64,000 nucleotides of DNA from Undibacterium sp. YM2 (GTDB taxonomy: Bacteria; Pseudomonadota; Gammaproteobacteria; Burkholderiales; Burkholderiaceae_D): the NCBI RefSeq assembly GCF_009937975.1, contig NZ_AP018441.1, forward strand, positions 4,340,001-4,404,000, written 5' to 3'. The notes beneath the pieces were generated by a model that was given only the letters and a program-made list of their open reading frames with translations, searched no databases and had not been told where the DNA came from. This document shows, in pieces, positions 34,590 to 43,785 of this stretch (position 1 is the first letter of the stretch; each line of letters opens with the position of its first letter). Both the position numbers and the translations under genes were made by a program.

Positions 34590-35034
34590 TACAATTCTTG
34601 AATTGCATACAACTGCGATACTTCCCTCACATCGCATCTGGTCTCTTTTCGGTGATGTTGATTGGCACGACAAATCTGACACAGAAGATATTTCATGTGA
34701 CGCTGCCTTTGGCCCCATTCAAATCAAGATCAGAAAACCAGAATGGAAAGCATATCGTCCTCATGCTGAACTGATTTGGAATACAGCAATCTCTTTCCTT
34801 TGCGAAAAATCATGGAATGATGTCCGCATGATCCACGCTTTGGAACAGTGCTCTAATTTATACGAGCTTATCGGAGGGTATTATCTGGTCAAAGAAGATC
34901 ATGGCGATCTGGGGTTCATCGTCAAAGAAAATAAACTTATCCTGCCAGAGCAATATAGAGATTATTTTTCTAAATTCCCCATAGCATTTGATCACATAAC
35001 TTATGGCGCACCGCCGCAGTTTTCGCATTCGTAA
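34582..35034 (+). CDS. Hypothetical protein, second of a tandem pair
   Basis: A protein of about 150 residues starting at ATG 34582, 8 bp inside the preceding gene, so translation is coupled. Shared features with the first: FGPIQIKIRKPEWKAYRPH against MMVNLREPFWKSYKTSCG, CSNLYELIGGYYLVKEDHG against LHAKFGGHYVASRDD, and LPEQYRDYFSKFPIAF against NEAERAYYDMFPHHF. Likely an ancient tandem duplication. Function unknown. Confidence 0.72.
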   Translation: MTNTILELHTTAILPSHRIWSLFGDVDWHDKSDTEDISCDAAFGPIQIKIRKPEWKAYRPHAELIWNTAISFLCEKSWNDVRMIHALEQCSNLYELIGGYYLVKEDHGDLGFIVKENKLILPEQYRDYFSKFPIAFDHITYGAPPQFSHS

Positions 35035-35052
35035 GCGGTGCATCATATATTC

Positions 35053-35092
35053 CCTACATGGATACGACCAGAGATTCATCGTATCCATGGGG
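35053..35092. terminator. Strong hairpin, probable bidirectional transcription terminator
   Basis: CATGGATACGA (35057-35067) pairs perfectly with TCGTATCCATG (35079-35089) with an 11-base loop, and flanking CCC and GGG can extend the stem. It lies between the convergent hypothetical pair and HAF-repeat gene. There is no T-run, so terminator function is inferred from position. Confidence 0.5.
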
Positions 35093-35151
35093 ACTGGAAA
35101 AATGTAGCGCCAGAAAATTCTATCATTAGCTAGCGCATTTCATTACTTCAC

Positions 35152-36291
35152 TCAAGGCAGCGGCGTCAACAAAAATGCCCGCTGCACGCCATTGATCTTG
35201 CCTGTACCGGCCAGTTGGCCTGCATCGTTGATGCGCAGAGTGTAATAGTCGACGTCGGCGAGGCCGCTTGCCAGGCTGCTGACATCAGCAATCACACCAT
35301 TACTGTACAAGAAGGCGCGGCTTACTTTGTTAGTATCACTATTGAGCGTGTAATAACCGATCACCTGGCCCTTGCTATTAATGGCGCGCGCATAACTACT
35401 ACCTGCAGCATCTGCGGGCATACCCAGATTCAGCATGCTGCCTGCGCTATACAAAAAGGCACGGTTGTCACCACCGGCAATGCTGGACGTGCCTGCGACC
35501 TGCCCCTGGTCATTGATGCTATTAGCTATACTACTGTTCCCCCCCAGAGTACCAAGGTCAAAAAACTGACGGCCATCATACAAAAAAGCATGCGCAGCCT
35601 GACCATTGTTTGACATGCCTACGATCATGCCAGAAGAGTTGATCGCCATTGGCACACAACTGCCCGTGGCTGACAAGGAGCCTATATCTGTCAATCCGCC
35701 GCCATAAGACAAGCCGCAGCGTGTTTTCCCCTTCGCATTGCTGGCGCTGGCAACAATAGCACCAGCATTATTGATTGCCACTGCCCTGCTAAAGCGGCCA
35801 CCCAGGGTACCGAGATCTACCAGCCCGGCTGTGGTAGCGACGAAGGCGTGCTCGTTATAATTGGAAAAGACACCAAAGCCTACGACCTGACCATTATCAT
35901 TGATGCCGTTGACATCGATGTAGCCACCACCAAAGCCACCTAGCGGTATCGTGTTGTTGCCGCTGAAGATGCCAAGCTCTATGCGCAAGCTATCGGCGCT
36001 GGTAATCCGCCCTGCCGCAAGGCCATTTTTGTTGGCGGCTTGCACAACACCAGTAGTATTACCTATGGATGCGAGCTGACCATTCTGGCTCAGGAAGGGA
36101 TAAGGCAAGCCATCTGCACGCGCAGATGCACCACCCACCCTGCCATCTGCAGTCAAGGCCAACCCATTGCTTGTACCTGATTCAAAGGCACCAAGATCAG
36201 TCAATTGCCAGCCTGCTGCGAAGCAGGAGCCACTCATGACCAGCAGCGCACTAAAACCGCCGAGATATTTTTTAAGATTGAATTTTTTCAT
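35152..36291 (-). CDS. Exported HAF-repeat protein
   Basis: A 379-residue exported protein; start ATG 36291 (MKKFNLKKYLGGFSALLVMS) gives a signal peptide ending near CFAAG. The mature part is a series of about 45-residue HAF-type repeats with the recurring pattern VDLGTLGGxxSxAxxINxxGxIVGxS..AFLY, seen at least six times (DLGTLGGRFSRAVAINNAG, DLGTLGGNSSIANSINDQG). These repeats probably form a beta-propeller-like extracellular domain. Unknown role. Confidence 0.87.
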   Translation of the reverse strand: MKKFNLKKYLGGFSALLVMSGSCFAAGWQLTDLGAFESGTSNGLALTADGRVGGASARADGLPYPFLSQNGQLASIGNTTGVVQAANKNGLAAGRITSADSLRIELGIFSGNNTIPLGGFGGGYIDVNGINDNGQVVGFGVFSNYNEHAFVATTAGLVDLGTLGGRFSRAVAINNAGAIVASASNAKGKTRCGLSYGGGLTDIGSLSATGSCVPMAINSSGMIVGMSNNGQAAHAFLYDGRQFFDLGTLGGNSSIANSINDQGQVAGTSSIAGGDNRAFLYSAGSMLNLGMPADAAGSSYARAINSKGQVIGYYTLNSDTNKVSRAFLYSNGVIADVSSLASGLADVDYYTLRINDAGQLAGTGKINGVQRAFLLTPLP

Positions 36292-36670
36292 GAAGTCTGG
36301 TGTCAATCCGGCCCATAGACCGGAGCGGCATTGTGCATCTGCAGAGACAGCACAATCTGGTGGAAGCCTGCACACCCCTGTTTTATCCACCGTTCAATAG
36401 AGCTTGCGAGCATGCGCAAGCGGCCCTGCCTGATGCCGGAAAGCCCGTTCATGACATCAGCGCATGGGTGAAACGATACCGATCGAAGTGGGGTGATGCA
36501 AGTGGGAAAAGAATATGCAGGGAGTAGTAATTGCGCAGAATCTACCGGGATTAATGAGACTCAGACTAAGAATTCATCGCGCCTCATCATCCCATATTAA
36601 AATCATTCCCACATTGTTTGGACTGGAATACATCAGACTTACGCTGAGAGTGCAGACTGACCTCGCCAGC
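36292..36670. other. Intergenic region, no gene seen
   Basis: About 380 bp between two minus-strand genes. The stretch nearest 36300 must contain the promoter of the HAF-repeat gene. I see no repeat family, hairpin or convincing frame in it. Confidence 0.5.
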
Positions 36671-37012
36671 TTATCCAATAAGGACAACAATATCACTCCT
36701 AGTCTTTAACATTCTCACCGTCTCAACTGACAAGATGTTCAATCTTTGGAGAGTATGCTGCTTTGCCCGAGTCGATAAATTATCCAGCTGTTCAATGCAA
36801 TCGCAAAGCGTATTCAATTCGCCAACGAACAAGTTTATGTTTTCATGCTGGATACTGACAAAGATACCCCAGTCATCTATCAGTGACAAATTGTGGGCTT
36901 TTGCAATCGGAAAAATCACTTCACGAAACCATGACTCGGTACAAACAGGAACATTGAACAATCGCTCTTGATCGTTCAGCGGTGTCTCCACGGTTGCCGT
37001 TACACTCATCAT
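36671..37012 (-). CDS. Hypothetical protein
   Basis: A 113-residue soluble protein (WFREVIFPIAKAHNLSLIDDWG, INLFVGELNTLCDCIEQLDN, RLNILSVETVRMLKTRSD). Mainly helical, with a pattern common in small immunity-like proteins. AT-rich compared with neighbours. No family recognised. Confidence 0.68.
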   Translation of the reverse strand: MMSVTATVETPLNDQERLFNVPVCTESWFREVIFPIAKAHNLSLIDDWGIFVSIQHENINLFVGELNTLCDCIEQLDNLSTRAKQHTLQRLNILSVETVRMLKTRSDIVVLIG

Positions 37013-37137
37013 TAGTCTCTTGGTTGTTGACGATAAATTATTTTAAAAATGTAAGCAGGACATCAGGTGAGCGCAGTCTACGCCATTCCAGCTTTCGGCC
37101 CGATTTTAGGAGTGCAGGCAATGAGTCTAAGTTTAGC

Positions 37138-37797
37138 CTAACGACGCACCTGGATGCGAACACAGCCCGGCAATAATGGCGGATCAAACAAACTTACGTT
37201 CAGATCACTTTCTTCGCTGCCAGCATGAGTAAGCCTGTACGTTTCAGGGTCATAAGCATACACCAGGGAATCACGGCGGCTCACGCCTATTCTTATTAAA
37301 TTCCCCAACGACCAGACCTTGATATTGCCGGAGTCGGACTTACCATCGCGTGAAAATTTCACATCCAGAACAGGGCCATCGACCTGTGATTCGTCAAAAA
37401 TCGAGGCAAACGGCCAACAGTTAATTACTTCACGAAAATCTGATTCCCCTGCAAGATCCTGTGCCCTGACCCAGCCCTGCGGGGAGATGTCATTGAGGCC
37501 GTCTGACTTGATGCCCACATACACCCATTGACTCTTCGCAGTCTTGCTCAGCTTCCAGTTGATGCGGACAATTTGCCCAATTGCCAGACGAGAAGAGACC
37601 TCCGCCATCTCGTCTGGTTTGGTGCGAACGGCAGCCCCACTGATCCGGCTTACGAATAGAGCGCAAGCCAGGTCATTAGTACGGGAAGTGCAGGCAGATA
37701 AAAACGTTCCGGCATAGGCAGGTGTGTAGAACACTGAACCAATCACGCACCCAATCAAGATTCTGGCGGTCAGGTGCATGATTAAATATGTTCTCAT
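37138..37797 (-). CDS. Hypothetical exported SH3-like protein
   Basis: A 219-residue protein with a signal peptide (LTARILIGCVIGSVFYTPAYA). Residues about 50-110 look like a bacterial SH3 domain (ISGAAVRTKPDEMAEVSSRL, QWVYVGIKSDGLN, GWVRAQDLAG), followed by a beta-rich C-terminal domain and four cysteines. Location would be periplasmic. Function unknown. Confidence 0.75.
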   Translation of the reverse strand: MRTYLIMHLTARILIGCVIGSVFYTPAYAGTFLSACTSRTNDLACALFVSRISGAAVRTKPDEMAEVSSRLAIGQIVRINWKLSKTAKSQWVYVGIKSDGLNDISPQGWVRAQDLAGESDFREVINCWPFASIFDESQVDGPVLDVKFSRDGKSDSGNIKVWSLGNLIRIGVSRRDSLVYAYDPETYRLTHAGSEESDLNVSLFDPPLLPGCVRIQVRR

Positions 37798-37853
37798 AGG
37801 TCAATTTTCTAAAATGATGATCTTGAATAGTGCATATCTTAGGCGATCGCTCA

Positions 37854-40372
37854 CTATGCCTGAAACGCAAAATTAATTTGCCCCGTCAAAGTCCCGCTAC
37901 CTACGGTTGGCACATACACCGCCTGTATCGCAAACCCCACCAGCGCCGCATTGGATGTGATGGTGGTGGATGTCCCTGTAGCCTCTGTAGTGGCATTACC
38001 ACTCATGGTGATCGTGCCGGGGCTGAATGAGATTATCGTCGTGTCTGGGCTTATGCCTGTGCCTGTGAGCACTTGTCCTGGGGTCAGGTCACTGGTACTG
38101 CTGACGCTGGAGATCTGGTTGTTGCCACTGGTGACGATGCCGGTAAAACTCAGCACATTGGCGGGAATGTCAAAGGGCGTGACATTGGTGGCGCTGCTGA
38201 CGCTGGAGGCTGCGACGCTGGCGACCACGTTTTGCGATGAGTCTATGAGGTTCAGCGCCAGTGTGCCAGCGACTGTTGCGACTGGCAGCACAGTGGTGAC
38301 GCTGACAGTGGTACCAACCGGGAATTGCGGCGGGTTCAGACTGACTGCAAAATCACCGCTGGGGCCTGTGAGTTGCACGGTCTGGGTGGCAACGGCAGGC
38401 TGGTAATTGCTGTCGCCGGAATAGACCGCGGTGACGGTATAGCTATGGGTATAGGCCCCATCAGGCAAGGCGGGAACAGTAAAGCTGGCGGCTGCAGCCT
38501 GGCCATTTGCCAGTGCTACACTGGTCTGGCTGCTGGTGTTGCTCATGACACAGCCATCGACAAAATAACTGACGCTGCCAGTTGGAGTCGCACCACTACC
38601 AGCAACGCTGGCTGCGAGTTGCAGGCTGCCACCTTGCGTGCCGCTGGCGGGGCGATCAGCGTCACGGTCGGCATGGGTGTGCTGCCCCAGGTGCTGAGGG
38701 TGATACTGACATTGCCGACACTGCTTTGCTGGATATTGGTGCTGCTGCCAAACTTGTCGTCGTATGGAAAAGCATAAGCCAGGCCGCTCTCGGTCAGGCC
38801 AGCCTGGTGCCAGTATTTAACCCAGTAGTTGAAGGGCTGGCTATCTGGATACCAGGTGCTGCTATCGCCCCAGGTCGAAGGGTCATTGAGAATGATGCCA
38901 CGGTTGAATGCGGCAGAAATCGAATTCTCCAGATCACCCTGCACCGCCAGTGCCGCACCGCTCAGGCCACGCAGGGTATTGTCCGCAAACACGGCGTCGC
39001 AGGCGAAGATCATTTGCGAGGCAGATTCCTTGGCCATGGCAGCGCTAATCCATGCAGGTGGCGCAGCGACAGGGAAAACCGGGGTGTAGTCAGCCAGCAC
39101 ATTTTGGGTAGAGAACGGGTAGTAAATCGTATAGATATTGCTGTCGGTGCCACTGGCGTCAGCGAGTGAAAGTGCATAGCTGCCATCAGTCTGCAAAGTC
39201 ACGCTGCCGCTATAAGTCAGTGACTGACCAAAGGCTGAGGATTGCAGACTAAAAATCTTGCCGCCGCCATTTGCAGGCACACCAGGGCTTGATGTGGCGG
39301 GGCTGGTGAAGTATTGCAAGAAAAAGTTATCGACCTGCGCATTGAAATAATTGTTCAGCGCATCGCTGGCGGACACATTGGGGTTCTCGCAAATGTCCTT
39401 GGGCGAAACGATACGCATGGGCGCGGCACTCAGGCATTCCATGAAAGGGCTGGCATAGGTCTTGTTGCTTTGCTCCTTGATGAAGGTCGCAAAATTACTC
39501 ATGTCGCTGCCATTGAAAATATCATCGCGTACACCAAGCACGCCGACAGGCCCGGCCATCACTGCCGTTAAAGCTGCGCCAGTGGCGGTGGCGGTAGCTG
39601 GCAGGTTCAGTGTCATGCTCGTGGGGTTGGCACCCACAGGCACGCTGACCACTGCGCTTCCAGGAGCCATGACGCTCCCAGTCACAGGTACGCCCTGGCC
39701 CAGGCCAGTTGTCGCCGTTAGCGCCGTGACCTCGGTGCTGCCTGCGATGGTGTCTCCCGTGAAGCTGACGTTATAAGTCTGCGTTGCCGCAGCATCCTTG
39801 AAGAACTGTAATTGCATGGGCAGGCCAAAGGCATCGACCTGTGAGGTATCAATATCGACGTTGATGCTGCCGTCCGCATTCGAGGCCACGGTAAATTCGA
39901 GAAAATCATAAAACGTGCCAGTGCTCGGGTCTTGCGCACTGGCCGGGCTGGGTGACGAGACTGAGGCAGGTGTGGATGTGACCGACACCTGGGCTTGCGT
40001 GGGCGCACCGACAGAAATCAAAATGCGCCCCGAATATTGCTGGTTGTTGTTGCCGTTTGCGTCCCCCGTATAAGTCGGTGCAGGCAGGCTCAGGCTATTG
40101 CCCCATTGCGTGAGGGTGTAGCTCGGCAGGATAACGCCATCTGGCGAATTGGGCCCTGGCGGTGGCAAATCAGCCACGGCAGTCGGCACTACCTGCGTCT
40201 GCCCTGCCGCTGGCGGCACCAGATAATAATTGGCACCCTGCGCCGGGGTCTGGTTGTTGCCGGGATTGATGATAAGGCTGCCATACACCGTCACCCAGAC
40301 ATTGTCATTATTGGCGGGCGAATTATTGGTGATCGTGACGGGGACGGTTGATTGAATGGGGAAGGAAGACAT
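37854..40372 (-). pseudogene. GH64-like beta-1,3-glucanase with C-terminal Ig-like domains, frameshifted
   Basis: Two frames, 38543-40372 (609 codons) and 37854-38546, join into one protein of about 839 residues if one base is restored near 38641-38644. The first part has a thaumatin-like/GH64 catalytic region: TFYDFLEFTV, TSQVDAFGLPMQLQFF, a helical segment, and a GLAYAFPYDDKFG motif near the end. The correct frame past the shift reads GTQGGSLQLAASVAGSG and PTGSVSYFVDG, a standard Big_3_5 Ig-like start that continues seamlessly into the second frame, which holds the rest of that domain and another. The ATGA overlap at the frame change is therefore coincidental. Expected role: degradation of fungal or algal beta-1,3-glucan. 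Confidence 0.85.
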
Positions 40373-40402
40373 GAGGAAACGCTCCTAGAATGTAGTGACA
40401 TC

Positions 40403-40460
40403 GTAGAAAAGGCAGGCGGCAAGCCCACCACGGCTGACGCAATATCCTTGCCTATTCTAC
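40403..40460. repeat. GTAG-type hairpin
   Basis: GTAGAAAAGGCA at 40403 pairs with TGCCTATTCTAC ending at 40460, 11 of 12 positions complementary. It has the GTAG tip shared with the other REP-like repeats here, but its own sequence. Confidence 0.5.
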
Positions 40461-41216
40461 ATGATCAAAACACAAACAAAGCACCTGCCCACCACGGTGG
40501 TTGAAGTAGTCAGGGCAGATTTGTGCCAGCACTCATTCTGGCATCTCCTGCTGGGGCCCTGATCATGCCAGGCATTCTTCGCTCCCAGTATCTGTAAACT
40601 TTTTGTAATAAAAGAATCAATATTTTTCTTGCAAATCTGGCAAAATCACTCTGAACATTAAACATCATTTTCATTCTCTTCATGTGCAGGCTGTGTGCGT
40701 TATTTCGTCCTGCTTTTTTTGGACAGTTTTTGTCAACTAACCTGACAAATATCACATGCAATGACCAACATCTGGGTGACCATCGTAGATGCCAGAATTT
40801 TTGCGGCCCCTTAACTGATTATTGTGTTACCAATTCTCTGTTGGACATCTGCCCATCGACACGCGCAGGCAAGCATCAAAGTGGGATGTTTTCCAAAGAC
40901 TGAATAGTTATGTCAACACGCTGACAAAAATTGAGATGCCCAGCGTCTGATTTTTTGTCATTGCAGATGCATCGCGGCTCCCGTTTTTACAGTTTTTTGG
41001 CGCGCTTTTTTAGTGTTCACCACCTGCTGACCACCAGCTTGCAAGCAGCATGCTGGTTGAGCAAGGTTGCCAGCCTGCGGGCAACAAATCCGTATTCGCG
41101 GCAGCTTGATGCATTGAAAATGTCTTCCGCAACATCACCGGTCTGCCATGCAGTGCTGGTAAGCTGGCAGTGTTGCCGCCTGCCCCTGAGTTGGCAAGCA
41201 TGGAGGGGGCGCATAT

Positions 41217-41247
41217 TCACCCGGGGTTTCATCATCACCCCGGGTGA
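41217..41247. repeat. Perfect GC-rich palindrome
   Basis: TCACCCGGGGT (41217-41227) and ACCCCGGGTGA (41237-41247) are exact reverse complements with a 9-base loop. It lies 70 bp past the stop codon of the minus-strand hypothetical gene at 41318, so it may be a terminator hairpin without a T-run, or a protein-binding site. Confidence 0.6.
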
Positions 41248-41317
41248 CGTGGCCAGGTTTCGCGCTCAACACTACTGATAAGAAATAGAGCATGGAAGAC
41301 AGGCTCATCAAGCTTCC

Positions 41318-41992
41318 TCAGACAATGATATAACCCGTCCTCTTGAAACGAATACTGCCGTCCTGGTATCTGGCAAACGCCATCCACTCGACATAACCAA
41401 AGCCGCGAACCATGGAAGCATGGAAGCACTGTGCGGGCTTGTTAAAAGGCCAGAGACGATCCCACACATCCAGGCACTGCTCTGCTTTTACCTCATGCAC
41501 TGCAGCTACATGTAATTTGGCTGAATCGTCCGGGTTACGATCATACTTATCCCATGGCAAACCCGCCTTGCGCAACAGCGCGATACCGCTGAGTTCGGCC
41601 AGGTTCTTGATCTCCATGGAAGCTTCCAGTGTGGTATCAGGGTAGATTTCTGTCCAATGTTGCCCAGGGTAGAACTTTTCACGATAATCCACTACTGGAC
41701 ACTGCCCCTTACTGTCAATGCGCGCTGCGTATTTTCTGACTTCGCTATCAAGAAAATTCCAGGCCCGGTTCTCCCAATTGATACTCATTATGTCTAGCAC
41801 ACAGGCCTTGCCTGGTATGACAACAACCGGCTTACTGACAAATACTTCTCGCCTGGTAAGACAACGTACCAGATGCTTGCCATCCTTGAGCCTCGCGGCT
41901 GACTGCGCCATATCACTGGCACTGAGCACCTGCGCTACCGGCGCTACATCGCAAGAAAAATAAGGGATCTCATGCAGGGTGACGGGGATCAT
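41318..41992 (-). CDS. Hypothetical protein coupled to a metzincin-like gene
   Basis: A 224-residue protein starting at ATG 41992, whose A is the last base of the upstream stop codon (TAATG), implying translational coupling. A GTG start at 42016 is possible. Segments such as VSKPVVVIPGKACVLDIMS and YREKFYPGQHWTEIYPD are strand-rich and KNLAELSGIALLRKAGLPWDK is helical. Family not recognised. An immunity or accessory protein for the protease is an inference from coupling only. Confidence 0.7.
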   Translation of the reverse strand: MIPVTLHEIPYFSCDVAPVAQVLSASDMAQSAARLKDGKHLVRCLTRREVFVSKPVVVIPGKACVLDIMSINWENRAWNFLDSEVRKYAARIDSKGQCPVVDYREKFYPGQHWTEIYPDTTLEASMEIKNLAELSGIALLRKAGLPWDKYDRNPDDSAKLHVAAVHEVKAEQCLDVWDRLWPFNKPAQCFHASMVRGFGYVEWMAFARYQDGSIRFKRTGYIIV

Positions 41993-42507
41993 TATTTGCT
42001 CCGAAATAAATTCCACATGCTGGACGTACGTGCGGGGTAATCACGATAATTGTCCACCAGTATCTTATAGTCTCTTTTCGTTGGCCGGGTCGAACGGATA
42101 AAGTCCGTGGCATAGGACATGACACCAGGCCGGTTTTGTATGTCACGATAATTGAATACATCATGACCACGACCCAATGCATGCAGGAATTCGTGTTCCG
42201 TCACAGTGAAGTTACGACCGCGCGGGAGATACATCGTCATATCATCACCGTTCCAATATCCACCTGTATTTTTGGTTAGCCTGGGGTTTGTCGCAACTTT
42301 TTTCGCGAACGCATCATCGTCCATCACATTCACATTAAATGCCACGGGCTCGTCTTTTTGTGCCAGATGGAAATCAATATTCATACCGTAACCATCATCC
42401 TTGCCATTGACCAAATTCAGTTGCCTGAGCACCAAATCGCAATCAGGGATTGTTCCCAGACAACTCAACGCAGCATTGGCAGAAAGCACATTATCAGCAA
42501 CGCTCAA
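41992..42507 (-). CDS. Metzincin-like zinc metalloprotease domain
   Basis: A 171-residue frame with a complete metzincin zinc site HEFLHALGRGH (about 107-117), matching HExxHxxGxxH, followed by a Met-turn-like VMSYATDF (about 130-137). No start ATG near its 5' end; the only candidates are TTG 42507 or an internal GTG, and there is no ribosome-binding site. The same frame upstream reads through FAPQLRNL and a TAA at 42511-42513, so this may be the 3' part of the interrupted gene at 43491. Confidence 0.72.
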   Translation of the reverse strand: MSVADNVLSANAALSCLGTIPDCDLVLRQLNLVNGKDDGYGMNIDFHLAQKDEPVAFNVNVMDDDAFAKKVATNPRLTKNTGGYWNGDDMTMYLPRGRNFTVTEHEFLHALGRGHDVFNYRDIQNRPGVMSYATDFIRSTRPTKRDYKILVDNYRDYPARTSSMWNLFRSK

Positions 42508-42575
42508 GTTTTACAAATTCCGCAACTGTGGAGCAAACCATTCACCTACCGTGCCACGATCAGGCTCAGGGCTAT

Positions 42576-42844
42576 TAGAACTCATTTCATAAATATGAAT
42601 GAGATGCGTTTTCCTCATAACACGGACCGGTAACACGTTTGTGGTTGTCAATAGTGGCACTATTTTCAATAAATCAATGTTGTCTGATACGTGTTATGAG
42701 GCAAACCCTTCGGGAACTGACGATTTGGGCGCATTGCTGTGTTGCGTCCTTTGCTAAGGCATGAGCCTTAGCTGCAGGCCACGCCTTGCACTGCATCCCA
42801 AATCGCCTTGTTCGCACTCATCCCTATTTATGAAATGAGTTCTA
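42576..42844. mobile_element. MITE copy B, 265 bp with TA flanks, inserted in a gene
   Basis: The element (42578-42842) has the same GAACTCATTTCATAAATA ends as copy A (23417-23693) in opposite orientation, with TA on both sides. It contains matching inner arms (42608-42621 and 42693-42706, one mismatch) around 71 bp. Most of the 5'-GGCAAACCCTTCGGGAACTG part is close to identical between copies, while the enclosed 71-72 bp are only loosely alike. It provides the last 33 codons and stop of the frame beginning at 43491. Confidence 0.88.
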
Positions 42845-43491
42845 GTAATAGCGTGCGCCATACTGCCGCGAATTGTTCGCAAAAGTTCAGGTGGCACTTG
42901 AGAATAATACTTACTCCCTTTCCTGGAAAATTCCGCATAATCGACATCGGGCAAAAGCCTGGTATCAATGCCGAGCCGATTCTGAAACAACTGCCGTTGC
43001 ATCCATGTTGCCTCCTGTTCACGAGTGAGGCCAGGTGGCGGCAGATCAAGTCTGGTATTGCGCCCTGGAGACACATCTGCAACCGTGTCCCGGTATCCGG
43101 TAGGAGAGACCTCACCCTGAGGCTGTTCACTGACACGCATCACAGGGGGTGTTGCCTGTTCATAGTCCCTGCCCCAGGAACTTGTTCCTGGCACCTCGCT
43201 ACGCTGCCAGCTATTGAGGGCCAATCCTGGTTGGCTACTGGCGCGTAGCAACAAAGGATCATCAATCTCATCCACACTACCTGCCAATGCGAAATTATCC
43301 TGCTGTGGCCAGAAGTCAGCTTCCCTCCAGCCAGACAGACCGCCAGAGTGAGTCAGTGTCATATCGGTTTGTGGACCGGTAATACTACCTGACAGGACTT
43401 CCATATTGCCCTGCGCATCGTCCTGCTCATCATCTAAAACCGGGAAAAAATACGGCAAGCCATCCCTGCCTGTGTAAGTGCTTCTTATCAT
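42754..43491 (-). pseudogene. Hypothetical protein truncated by MITE insertion
   Basis: A 245-codon frame of which the first 212 residues are native and the last 33 (from TRTHFINRDECEQGDL on) are MITE sequence. The native part is Pro/Gln/Asp-rich and probably disordered to about 150 (LDDEQDDAQGNMEVLSGS), then LTREQEATWMQRQLFQNRLG and PELLRTIRGSMAHAI. If the element and one TA are removed, the frame continues as TNSPEPDRG and on to FAPQLRNL before a TAA, then into the metzincin frame. So this was probably the N-terminal region of a larger protease or effector protein of about 400 residues. Confidence 0.7.
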
Positions 43492-43524
43492 CTCACCCTC
43501 CTCTTATCTAAAAACGCAACAATG

Positions 43525-43785
43525 CTAGTGAACTGTAACAGTGAAAATCGGAGTGCCTGCCATGTGCGCGACGATCATGGCTGCGTTGCAAATACTCGCG
43601 ATAGCCCCGCTATCGCTGTGCTCATTTGTTCCACCCTTGTCTTGCCCTGATGCGCCGGACACATGTCCTTCACTCTCGATTTCACTGTTACAGTCCACTA
43701 GTGCCTGATTTTTGTAAGTGTTCAACTGATTCTTCAAGACTGCCTGCAAATCAATATTCTTCTTCATCAAAATAAGTCTCTTCAT
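43525..43785 (-). CDS. Small hypothetical protein
   Basis: An 80-86 residue protein (ATG 43785 after GGAAGC, or ATG 43767). Helical charged N-terminus (KNIDLQAVLKNQLNTYKNQ), a Gly/Ser/Glu-rich middle (GHVSGASGQDKGGTNEHSD) and a hydrophobic end (ICNAAMIVAHMAGTPIF). The layout resembles a precursor or leader peptide, but no modification or export gene is recognised. It overlaps the 3' end of the DUF1376 gene and precedes the interrupted gene by 33 bp. Confidence 0.6.
   Translation of the reverse strand: MKRLILMKKNIDLQAVLKNQLNTYKNQALVDCNSEIESEGHVSGASGQDKGGTNEHSDSGAIASICNAAMIVAHMAGTPIFTVTVH

Larger units (their letters stand above)
40373..41317. other. Long intergenic region of about 945 bp
   Basis: No gene I can support. 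It holds a GTAG-type hairpin (40403-40460) and a strong palindrome (41217-41247). Open frames of 83 codons (40510-40761, minus) and 115 codons (40931-41278, plus) have non-coding-looking composition. The T-rich 40590-40760 stretch could contain the promoter for a gene on either side. Confidence 0.5.

Noticed and set aside
38543..38546. ATGA overlap as evidence of two coupled genes
   Set aside because: The Ig-like domain starts before this ATG in the downstream frame, so a frameshift in one gene explains the data better.
40510..40761. 83-codon open frame on the minus strand
   Set aside because: Clusters of Met, Arg and Lys with no family motif, no ribosome-binding site, and AT-rich promoter-like DNA inside.
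40931..41278. 115-codon open frame on the plus strand in the long gap
   Set aside because: Composition (many Cys, Trp, His, Arg) is not protein-like, there is no ribosome-binding site, and it runs through a perfect palindrome at 41217-41247.
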